46,109 nt of DNA from Kribbella turkmenica. GTDB lineage: Bacteria > Actinomycetota > Actinomycetes > Propionibacteriales > Kribbellaceae. Position numbers and translations under genes: made by a program. The notes beneath the pieces were generated by a model. That model was not told the DNA's origin. It was given only the letters and a program-made list of their open reading frames with translations, and made no database searches. The stretch lies in NCBI RefSeq assembly GCF_004348725.1, contig NZ_SMKR01000038.1:1-46109 (forward strand), given 5' to 3'. This document shows, one piece after another, positions 39,459-46,109 of this stretch; within the stretch, counting starts at the first letter, position 1, and every line of letters starts with the position of its first letter.

Positions 39459-41119
39459 AGTACACAGTCGATATTCACGCTGCCAAGGCGTTCGCCACCG
39501 TTGCGGTCGACGACCGGCCGCTGTTCAGGCTCCGGCTCTTCGCCTCCCTGGACACAGTCGGCGGGTTCGACGAGAGCTACGGCGACATCGCGGTGGACGT
39601 CGCGGAGTCTGCTGAGGGGCTCGTCGTCACCGCGACCGCTCGCAGCACGGTATGGGACTCGCGGGTGACGACCACGCGCTTCCTGCCGGACCGCATCGAG
39701 ACGTCGACGACGGTGACCGGGCAGGGACGGCTCACCGACGTACATCTGCTCGGCGGACGTCGTACGCCGCGTGGGTTCCTGCCCAGCGGGTCCGGTCTGC
39801 AGCAGGTGTACTCGCCCAACCCGGATCATCCGACCCGAGTCATGCGGGACGCACTCGAGACGGCGACGATCAGCGTGTGCGGAGAGGGCAGTGAGCCGGG
39901 GATCGAGCGGTGGCTGTTCACACCCTCGCCCTGGTGCTTCGCCGCGGCCGTGGACGAGCAGTGGCTCGGGATGAGCGTGGTCGCACCTGTCGCCGACCAG
40001 ACCTTCACCAGCTACCACTACCTACCGGTGACCGGGGGCTTCAGTCTTCGGCTGGACTATGAGGGCCAGACAGTGGTCGACGAGCCGTTCAGTACGCCGC
40101 TGCTCGTCGTACACCTCGGTGGCGAGTCCGCTGAGGACGTCCTGGTCCGGCATCGCTCGTTGCTCGACACACACGGCGTCGTGCCCCAACGGAACGTCGC
40201 CGACGCGGACTGGTGGCACGGGACGATCTTCTGCGGGTGGGGTGCACAGTGCGCAGTCGGTGCACGGACAGCGCAGGCACCGCAGCCGCTGGCTACCGAG
40301 GCGAACTACGACCGGTTCCTGGAAACACTTGCCGGCCAGGGGATCGTGCCGGAGACGATCGTGATCGACGACAAGTGGCAGGCGTCGTACGCCACCTGCC
40401 GGCCGGATCCGGCGAAGTGGGACGACCTCAAGGGGTGGATCGCCCGGCGGCACGCGGCCGGACAGCGGGTGCTGCTGTGGTGGAAGGCGTGGGACGAGGA
40501 GGGTGCAACGGCCGACGCCTGCGTGACTGACGCCGGCGGCAACCCGGTCGGCCTCGACCCGGACTCCCCTGCGTGTGTCGCCCTCATCACCGAGGCTGTG
40601 GAGTACATGCTCGGTGACCTCGATGCCGACGGCTTCAAGATCGACTTCACCGCGCGGACGCCGTCAGGCTCGTCGCTGCGGCACAGCGGACCCCGCTGGG
40701 GTGCTGCTCTGCTCCATGAGCAACTGCGACTCGTCTACGCCACCGCGAAGCGAGTCAAGCCAGATGCTCTGGTCGTCACGCACACCCCCAACCCTGCTTT
40801 CCTCGACGTGACCGACGTGATCCGGCTGAACGACGTATTGCGGGATGACACCGCGGTGCCCGGCTATGTCGCTCGCCACATGGTCTACCGGGCCGGTGTG
40901 GTGAAGGCGGTGTGCCCCGAGCTGGGGATCGACACCGACGGCTGGATGATGCCGAGCCATGCGGAGTGGCTCGAGTACGTCAGAATGCAGGGCGGTCTGG
41001 GGGTTCCGGCGCTGTACTACGTGGACGGTACCGACACGGACCGACATGACTTCGGTCCGGAGGATTTCGACGCCATCAGGGACAGCTGGGACCGCTACAG
41101 GGCGGCTCTGAGCCTTTAG
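39455..41119 (+). CDS. Putative glycoside hydrolase, clan GH-D-like (GH31/GH36)
   Basis: A 554-residue protein without signal peptide. The N-terminal 240 residues are beta-rich (WDSRVTTTRFLP, FTSYHYLPVTGGFSLRLDYEG), followed by a TIM barrel from about 255 with TIVIDDKWQ (302-309), VLLWWKAW (339-346) and DADGFKIDF (390-398), whose Asp 397 sits in the nucleophile position of clan D. An acid/base candidate is the Asp in GIDTDGWM. TTG start 39455 overlaps the preceding stop (TTGA), so both genes are translated together. The substrate of this alpha-galactosidase/alpha-glucosidase-like family member is unknown. Confidence 0.78.
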   Translation: MKYTVDIHAAKAFATVAVDDRPLFRLRLFASLDTVGGFDESYGDIAVDVAESAEGLVVTATARSTVWDSRVTTTRFLPDRIETSTTVTGQGRLTDVHLLGGRRTPRGFLPSGSGLQQVYSPNPDHPTRVMRDALETATISVCGEGSEPGIERWLFTPSPWCFAAAVDEQWLGMSVVAPVADQTFTSYHYLPVTGGFSLRLDYEGQTVVDEPFSTPLLVVHLGGESAEDVLVRHRSLLDTHGVVPQRNVADADWWHGTIFCGWGAQCAVGARTAQAPQPLATEANYDRFLETLAGQGIVPETIVIDDKWQASYATCRPDPAKWDDLKGWIARRHAAGQRVLLWWKAWDEEGATADACVTDAGGNPVGLDPDSPACVALITEAVEYMLGDLDADGFKIDFTARTPSGSSLRHSGPRWGAALLHEQLRLVYATAKRVKPDALVVTHTPNPAFLDVTDVIRLNDVLRDDTAVPGYVARHMVYRAGVVKAVCPELGIDTDGWMMPSHAEWLEYVRMQGGLGVPALYYVDGTDTDRHDFGPEDFDAIRDSWDRYRAALSL

Positions 41120-41122
41120 ACT
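41117..41122 (+). promoter_or_regulatory. -10 box TAGACT, probable leaderless transcript
   Basis: TAGACT includes the stop codon of the glycosidase gene and ends 7 nt before ATG 41130 of the LacI gene. Confidence 0.4.
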
Positions 41123-41129
41123 GCGGGCC

Positions 41130-42194
41130 ATGAGTCCACGGGGGCAGCAGGCGGCGAGGGCGGTCTCACAGCCGGCACAGCAGTCTGTACGACGTCCGAC
41201 GGTGCAGGACGTGGCCCGTGAGGCCGGTGTCTCACCGTCGACGGTGTCCCGCGCCCTGCACACCCGTGGCTACGCGTCTCCCGACGTACGTGCCCGCGTG
41301 CGCGCGGCCGCGGAGCGGATCGGGTACGTCCTCGACCACAACGCCCGCAACCTCCGCAGCCGGACGTCGACGTCGATCGGCGTGCTCATCTCCGATCTGC
41401 GCAACCCGTTCTACGCCGACCTGGCCGCGGGGATCGAGGAGGAGTTGCGGGCGGCGGAGTACCAGATGGTGCTCGTGAACGACAACGGCGACCCGGCCGA
41501 GGAGATGCGGGCCGCGGAGACGCTGCTGGCGATGCGGGTGCCTGGCGTGATCGTCACCCCGGTAACGGCCAAGTGCCCGCGGGTGCTGCAGGAGAACGGG
41601 GTGCACGTGGTCTGCGCGGACCGTGAGCTCGGCCGGTCCAACGGCGACGTCGTGATGAGTGACAACAAGGCCGGCGCCCGTGAGCTGACCGATCACCTGA
41701 TCGCACTCGGCCACACCCGGATCGGCCTGCTGATCGACGAGACCAAGTGGTCGACCGGCGCCGGCCGGCTGGCCGGGTTCCGGGCCGCGCACCTGGACAA
41801 CTTCGTCGACCTCGACGAGGACCTGATCGCGTACACCAGCTTCGACGCCGACGCCGCCCGGGAGACCACCCGCAAGCTGCTGAACGAGCACGAGGTGACC
41901 GCGATCATCTCGGCCAACAACGTGCTGGCCCAGGGCGCGCTGGCCGAGCTGAAGGACCGGCGGCTGCGGATCCCGCGGCAGATCAGCCTCGCCGCGTACG
42001 ACGACGTGCCGTGGATGTCCCTGGTGCAGCCGGCCCTCACGACGGTCGACCAGCACACGGTCGAGCTGGGCCGCAGCTGCGCCCGGCTGCTGCTGGCCCG
42101 GATCCGCGGGGACCTCCCCGCCAGGCGCCGGATCGTCCGGGTCCCGGCGCGGCTGATCGTCCGCGGCTCCACCGGGCCGGCACCGCGCGGCTGA
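41130..42194 (+). CDS. LacI-family transcriptional regulator of the second sugar locus
   Basis: A 354-residue repressor. DNA-binding part PTVQDVAREAGVSPSTVSRALH at about 23-44 and hinge YVLDHNARNLRSRTS, preceded by an unusual 22-residue N-terminal tail. The core has IGVLISDLRNPFYADLAAG and ISLAAYDDVPWMSLVQPALTTVDQ. It sits between the glycosidase and the transporter genes on the same strand. Palindromes with the shared core TGGNATCGATNCCA before both units are the probable operators. Confidence 0.95.
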   Translation: MSPRGQQAARAVSQPAQQSVRRPTVQDVAREAGVSPSTVSRALHTRGYASPDVRARVRAAAERIGYVLDHNARNLRSRTSTSIGVLISDLRNPFYADLAAGIEEELRAAEYQMVLVNDNGDPAEEMRAAETLLAMRVPGVIVTPVTAKCPRVLQENGVHVVCADRELGRSNGDVVMSDNKAGARELTDHLIALGHTRIGLLIDETKWSTGAGRLAGFRAAHLDNFVDLDEDLIAYTSFDADAARETTRKLLNEHEVTAIISANNVLAQGALAELKDRRLRIPRQISLAAYDDVPWMSLVQPALTTVDQHTVELGRSCARLLLARIRGDLPARRRIVRVPARLIVRGSTGPAPRG

Positions 42195-42271
42195 GCCTGT
42201 TCACCGGGGTTTCCCGAGGGGCACCGGGCGAGGTGCAACCGGATCGTTGTCCACAACCTTCCACGCACGTC

Positions 42272-42334
42272 TTGACGACGGCAGAAAATCACACATACCG
42301 TGCCTGCAACCGAATGTGGCATCGATGCCACATT
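42272..42334 (+). promoter_or_regulatory. Promoter and operator of the second transporter operon
   Basis: TTGACG (42272-42277) and TACCGT (42296-42301) are 18 bp apart. Directly downstream is a perfect 22-bp palindrome, AATGTGGCATC (42313-42323) with its exact complement GATGCCACATT (42324-42334), whose centre is TGGCATCGATGCCA. A repressor there would block the start of transcription before ATG 42371. The core is shared with the site at 37688. Confidence 0.72.
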
Positions 42335-42370
42335 TCGGCCGCTCGTCCCCTGTCGAGTTAGGAGCAAGCA

Positions 42371-43738
42371 ATGAAGCACCTGCGCCTTCCCGTGGTGCTG
42401 GCCGCCGGCACACTGGTACTCACGGCCTGCGCCGGCGTCGGGAACAACGAAGACTCCGGCGGAAGCGACCAGAGCTCCGCCGACTCGACCCCGTCGGGCA
42501 CCCTGAACGTGATGGGTTTCAGCGGCGAGGACGAGGTGGCCCAGTCCCGGATCGCCGCATTCAAGGCGGCGTACCCGACCGTCACGGTGAAGAACAACAA
42601 GGGCGACTTCGACGCCCAGCAGTTCCTCACCGCGGTGTCCAGCGGCAACCCGCCGGACGTCGTCTACATGGCTCGTAACCTGATCGGCACCTACGCCGCC
42701 AAGGGCGCGATTCAGCCGCTGGACGACTGCATCAAGAACAACGAGATCGACACCGGCCAGTACCGCGAAGCGGCGATGAACGAGGTCAAGCTCAAGGACA
42801 AGACCTACGGCATCCCGGAGTTCTACACGGTGACGGCCAACCTGATCAGCGGCAAGGCGCTGAAGTCGGCCGGCGTGGCGGTGGAGGACATCCAGACCAC
42901 CGACTGGGACAAGCTCGAGCAGACGGCCAAACAGCTGTACAAGGCGAAGGCCGGCCGCCCGGCCCGGATCGGGTACGACCCGCGGATGCCCGACTTCTTC
43001 CCGATCTGGGCGATGGCCAACGGCGCCGAACTGGTCAAGCCCGGCGGCGAGCCGAACCTGAACGACCCGAAGGCGGTCGAGGCGCTGCAGTACACGATCA
43101 AGCTGATCAACGACCAGGGCGGCTGGTCGAACTTCAAGACCTTCCGCGACACCTTCGACATCTTCGGCGAGCAGAACCAGTTCACCAAGGACCAGTTGGC
43201 CGTGATGCCGATCGAGAACTGGTACGTGAACGTGCTGCGGGACGCCCGCAAGCACGGGCTCGAGCTCGCGTCGACGCCGTTCACGAACCGGCAGGGCGAG
43301 CAGATCAGCACGCTCGGTGGCTCGGCCTGGGTGGTGCCGAAGGGCGCCAAGAACATGGACGCCGCCTGCAAGTGGGCCAAGACCATGACCTCGCTGGAGA
43401 CCTGGCACAAGGCGGCCGAGGCGCGGATGCAGACCGTCACGAAGGACAAGAGCTTCTTCACCGGCTTGTTCACCGGGAACAAGTCGGCCGACGAGGAGAT
43501 CAAGGCGAAGTACCTCAAGCCCACCGGTGACGCCGGCTTCGACCAGGCGATCGAGAACTACTACAGCGCGCTGGACAAGGCGAAGTCGCTGAACCCGTCA
43601 CCGGCCGGTGCGGAGATCGAGGCCGCGTGGAAGAACGCGGTCGGCAAGGCGCTGGCGGGCTCGGTGACGCCGCAGGCCGCTCTCGACCAGGCCCAGTCCG
43701 AGGCAAAGACCGCCTTCGACAAGGTCAGCCAGGGCTGA
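42371..43738 (+). CDS. Sugar-binding lipoprotein of ABC transporter (family 1)
   Basis: A 455-residue extracellular binding protein. Lipoprotein signal with lipobox LVLTACAG near residue 18, then an Asn/Ser/Gly-rich linker. Family 1 features: LNVMGFSGEDEVAQSRIAAF, the GNPPDVVYMARN segment, and AKNMDAACKWAKTMTS. AGGAG lies 7 nt before ATG 42371. It leads the transporter operon and is controlled by the palindrome at 42313-42334. Ligand is unknown. Confidence 0.94.
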   Translation: MKHLRLPVVLAAGTLVLTACAGVGNNEDSGGSDQSSADSTPSGTLNVMGFSGEDEVAQSRIAAFKAAYPTVTVKNNKGDFDAQQFLTAVSSGNPPDVVYMARNLIGTYAAKGAIQPLDDCIKNNEIDTGQYREAAMNEVKLKDKTYGIPEFYTVTANLISGKALKSAGVAVEDIQTTDWDKLEQTAKQLYKAKAGRPARIGYDPRMPDFFPIWAMANGAELVKPGGEPNLNDPKAVEALQYTIKLINDQGGWSNFKTFRDTFDIFGEQNQFTKDQLAVMPIENWYVNVLRDARKHGLELASTPFTNRQGEQISTLGGSAWVVPKGAKNMDAACKWAKTMTSLETWHKAAEARMQTVTKDKSFFTGLFTGNKSADEEIKAKYLKPTGDAGFDQAIENYYSALDKAKSLNPSPAGAEIEAAWKNAVGKALAGSVTPQAALDQAQSEAKTAFDKVSQG

Positions 43739-43742
43739 TTCC

Positions 43743-44711
43743 ATGACGACGACCGTCGAGCGTCCGGTGACCGGCGGGCAGGCCGAGCCTGCCCGCCGGC
43801 GCCGGCTCCACCGGAGTCCACTGGCGAAGCAGGAGGACCGGGCCGGCTGGCTGTTCGTCTCGCCATGGGTGATCGGGTTCCTGATCTTCACCGCGGGGCC
43901 GATGATCGCCAGCCTGGTGCTGTCGTTCACCGACTACCAGATGATCCAGGCACCGCGCGCGGTCGGACTGGAGAACTACCGCGAGCTGTTCGACGACCCG
44001 CGGGTGCTCAAGTCGCTCAGCAACACATTCGTCTACGCGGCCATGTTCGTCCCGCTCGGCACCATCTTCGCGCTGGTCCTGGCGATGATGCTGCAGCGGG
44101 TCGGCCGGGCCGGCGGCTTCTTCCGGACCGCGTTCTACCTGCCGGAGATGACGCCGGCCGTGGCCGCGGCGGCGATGTTCCTGCTGCTGCTGAACGGTCA
44201 GCAGGGCCTGGTGAACAAGGTGCTCGGCTGGGTCGGGATCAACGGGCCGAACTGGACCACCGACCCCAACTGGCTCAAACCCTCGCTGGCGGTCGTCAGC
44301 CTCTGGACGCTCGGCGGGACGGTGGTGATCTACCTCGCCGCGCTGAACGGCGTACCGAAGCAGCTGTACGAGGCGGCCGAGCTGGACGGTGCCGGGCCGG
44401 TGACGAAGCTCTTCCGGATCACCGTCCCGATGATCTCCGGTGCGCTGTTCTTCACGGTGATCACCAACACGATCGCGGCGATGCAGATGTTCGACCAGGC
44501 GTACACGATGTTCTACGGCCCGCAGCAGAAGGCGGCGGCGTCGGAGGAGTCGCTGGTCTACATGGTCTACCTGTTCCAGAACGCCTTCCAGTTCTTCAAG
44601 ATGGGCTTCGCCTCGGCGATGGCCTGGCTGCTGTTCGTGATCATCCTGCTGATCACCTTCATCCAGTTCCGGGTCGGCAACCGGTACGTCTACTACCACG
44701 GGGAGCGGTGA
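43743..44711 (+). CDS. Carbohydrate ABC transporter permease, MalF type
   Basis: A 322-residue membrane protein, six predicted helices after a basic N-terminus. The EAA loop is KQLYEAAELDGAGPVTKL, then RITVPMISGAL. It begins 4 nt after the binding-protein stop and ends one nt before the partner permease, so all are co-translated. No ATPase gene is nearby. Confidence 0.93.
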   Translation: MTTTVERPVTGGQAEPARRRRLHRSPLAKQEDRAGWLFVSPWVIGFLIFTAGPMIASLVLSFTDYQMIQAPRAVGLENYRELFDDPRVLKSLSNTFVYAAMFVPLGTIFALVLAMMLQRVGRAGGFFRTAFYLPEMTPAVAAAAMFLLLLNGQQGLVNKVLGWVGINGPNWTTDPNWLKPSLAVVSLWTLGGTVVIYLAALNGVPKQLYEAAELDGAGPVTKLFRITVPMISGALFFTVITNTIAAMQMFDQAYTMFYGPQQKAAASEESLVYMVYLFQNAFQFFKMGFASAMAWLLFVIILLITFIQFRVGNRYVYYHGER

Positions 44712-44712
44712 C

Positions 44713-45585
44713 ATGGCGACCGCATCGACCACGGTGACCTCCTCGGCCAAACCGTCCGGCTTCACCATCCGCCGGCTGCCCTTCCTGTTCTTCCTGACGC
44801 TGGCGACCTTCGCCTTCTGCTATCCGCTGGTGTGGCTGGTGTCCGCATCGCTGAAGCCGCGGTCGCAGGTGTTCGACAACCGGCTCATCCCGGAGGTCTT
44901 CCAGCCGGAGAACTACGTCCGGATCTGGGAGACCGCGCCGGTGCTGCGCTGGCTGACGAACTCGCTGACCGTCGGGTTCATGGCCGCCACGGCGGTGACG
45001 CTGTCGAGCGCGCTGGTCGCGTTCGGGTTCGCCTACTTCCGCTTCCGCGGGCGCGGCCTGCTGTTCGGCGTCCTGCTGTCGACGATGATGCTGCCGGGCG
45101 CGGTGACGATGATCCCGGTGTACCTGATCTGGAACCGGCTCGGCATGATCGACACCCAGATCCCGCTCTGGGCGCAGAACCTGTTCGGCTCGGCCTTCTA
45201 CGTGTTCCTGCTGCGGCAGTTCTTCCTCGGCATCCCCCGTGAGCTGTTCGAGGCGGCCCGGGTGGACGGCTGCGGGTACTTCGGCATGTTCCGGCGGGTC
45301 GCGTTCCCGCTCTGCAAGCCGGCGCTGGTGATCGTGTTCGTCTTCGAGTTCAAGGCGAGCTGGTCGGACCTGATGAAACCCCTGATTTACCTGCAGACCC
45401 CGGAGTACTTCACGATGCCGCGCGGCCTGAAGCAGATCATCGACGCCTTCGCGCTCTCGGGGCACTACGAGTGGGAGCTCGCGGTGGCCGCCAGCGTGAT
45501 CGCCGTGGTGCCGATGATCATCCTGTTCGCCTTCGGCCAGCGGTACATCCTCGACGGCGTGGCGACGACCGCGCAGAAAGGCTGA
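44713..45585 (+). CDS. Carbohydrate ABC transporter permease, MalG type
   Basis: A 290-residue membrane protein, six predicted helices. The EAA loop is RELFEAARVDGCGYFGMFRRV. It ends RYILDGVATTAQKG, as MalG-type subunits do. GGGAGCGG precedes ATG 44713, one nt after the MalF stop. The ROK gene starts 2 nt after its stop. Confidence 0.93.
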   Translation: MATASTTVTSSAKPSGFTIRRLPFLFFLTLATFAFCYPLVWLVSASLKPRSQVFDNRLIPEVFQPENYVRIWETAPVLRWLTNSLTVGFMAATAVTLSSALVAFGFAYFRFRGRGLLFGVLLSTMMLPGAVTMIPVYLIWNRLGMIDTQIPLWAQNLFGSAFYVFLLRQFFLGIPRELFEAARVDGCGYFGMFRRVAFPLCKPALVIVFVFEFKASWSDLMKPLIYLQTPEYFTMPRGLKQIIDAFALSGHYEWELAVAASVIAVVPMIILFAFGQRYILDGVATTAQKG

Positions 45586-45587
45586 GC

Positions 45588-46019
45588 GTGCCTTCCCCTG
45601 ATCTGCCGCCCGTGCTCGCGTTGGACGTCGGCGGCACCAAGCTCGCTGCCGGCATCGTCGCCGCGGACGGCACCGTCCAGTCGTTCTGCCAGATCGAGAC
45701 CGCCGTGGACGAAGGTCCGGCGGCGGTGGTCAAACGTCTCCTCGAGCTCGGCGAGCAGGCGCTCACCGAGGCCGGCTCGGCGCCGGTGGCGGTGGGCGTC
45801 GGGTGCGGCGGGCCACTCGATCCACGGACCGGTGTGATTCTGGGCCCACCCGGTCTGCCCGGCTGGGACAACGTTCCGCTCGGCCGGCTGGTGTCCGAGA
45901 GGTTCGGCCTGCCGACCTCGGTGGAGAACGACGCGACCGCGGCCGCGCTCGGCGAGTACCGCTGGGGTGGCTGGGACGTGCGTGGGTGCCGTCCTCGACG
46001 ATCAGCGCGTAGGCGCTGA
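45588..46019 (+). pseudogene. ROK-family sugar kinase, truncated at a junction near 45980
   Basis: The N-terminal 130 residues are a normal ROK protein: LALDVGGTKLAAGIV (ATP-binding), VGCGGPLDPRTGVILGPPGLPGWDN and VENDATAAALGEYRWG with the catalytic Asp. After GGWDV at about 45980 the family sequence ends, and 13 unrelated residues (RGCRPRRSARRR) run to a stop. ROK kinases are about 300 residues, so about half is missing. The downstream DNA reads as hemW on the other strand. GTG 45588 lies 2 nt after the permease stop. ROK proteins phosphorylate glucose-type sugars, so the intact gene would have completed the sugar locus. Confidence 0.85.
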
Positions 46020-46109
46020 CATGGTCCGGATCGGCCGACAGCGCGGACTCCAGCGACGCCCGCCAGTCGTCGAGCGACTCCCCCGGCGTCCCGTAGATCA
46101 GATCCAGGT
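45985..46109 (-). CDS. hemW: HemW-like radical SAM protein, internal fragment
   Basis: Read on the minus strand from the right edge: LDLIYGTPGESLDDWRASL, ESALSADPDHVSAYALIVEDGT. This matches the middle of actinobacterial HemW (coproporphyrinogen III oxidase-like radical SAM protein, a haem chaperone) in my recall. After EDGT the expected continuation (an A/K/R-L-A-R pattern) is absent; the codons CAC GCA CGT belong to antisense of the ROK gene. Both ends are therefore lost, one at the window edge and one at the junction near 45980. An unrelated chance match is unlikely over 40 residues. Confidence 0.75.

Noticed and set aside
45981..46019. The last 13 codons of the ROK frame as a real alternative C-terminus
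   Set aside because: They are Arg-rich antisense of the hemW fragment, not ROK sequence.
1..46109. CRISPR arrays, tRNA, rRNA, insertion sequences, phage integrase
   Set aside because: No regularly spaced repeats, no cloverleaf-like sequence, and no transposase or integrase motifs were found on either strand.

Overview
The window is high-GC DNA with short intergenic gaps, many GTG/TTG starts, chains of stop/start overlaps (ATGA, GTGA, TTGA), F420-type oxidoreductase genes, two sugar ABC loci without their own ATPase, and class F sortase/DUF4397 genes. This is a soil actinomycete pattern. From memory of codon habits and gene families I would guess Kribbella or a close relative (inference, not tested). 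No rRNA, tRNA, CRISPR array, phage or transposase gene was seen.

Layout. 1-7859: a catabolic locus on the minus strand (sugar-binding lipoprotein, two permeases, two uncharacterised TIM-barrel glycosidases, then the first codons of a malate synthase) with a divergent LacI regulator. 7856-14090: a TetR/F420-oxidoreductase pair, two overlapping glycosyltransferase-type genes, and small stress or resistance-type enzymes. 14162-21297: a tightly coupled five-gene operon, SWIM zinc finger - DUF5691 - MoxR AAA+ ATPase - DUF5682 - VWA. It is the best candidate in the window for an uncharacterised biological system. 21414-25135: LysR, two short-chain dehydrogenases and an amidohydrolase on one strand. 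25136-25768: gene-poor stretch with a probable gene remnant. 25769-31810: small proteins, an SigB/F/G-type sigma factor coupled to a stand-alone LigD-type 3'-phosphoesterase, a nitroreductase, a YciO-type protein, and a sortase/DUF4397/lipoprotein group. 31838-37655: an MFS exporter, M23 peptidase, an AlkD-like gene with an apparent 5-bp duplication frameshift, a DUF305 lipoprotein, an LVIVD-repeat secreted protein and a STAS protein. 37688-46019: a second catabolic locus (tandem metallo-beta-lactamase protein, clan-D-like glycosidase, LacI, binding protein, two permeases, ROK kinase).

How the parts work together. In the second sugar locus the same operator core, TGGNATCGATNCCA, lies before both the MBL-glycosidase unit and the transporter unit, so one LacI protein probably controls both. 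The first sugar locus has a different operator, two copies of ATACGTATAC, over its promoter. The ROK gene breaks off at about 45980 and runs into antisense hemW sequence, so the right edge is a rearrangement breakpoint or an assembly chimera. At least nine genes have a TANNNT-like -10 box 6-8 nt before their start codon, which points to leaderless mRNAs.
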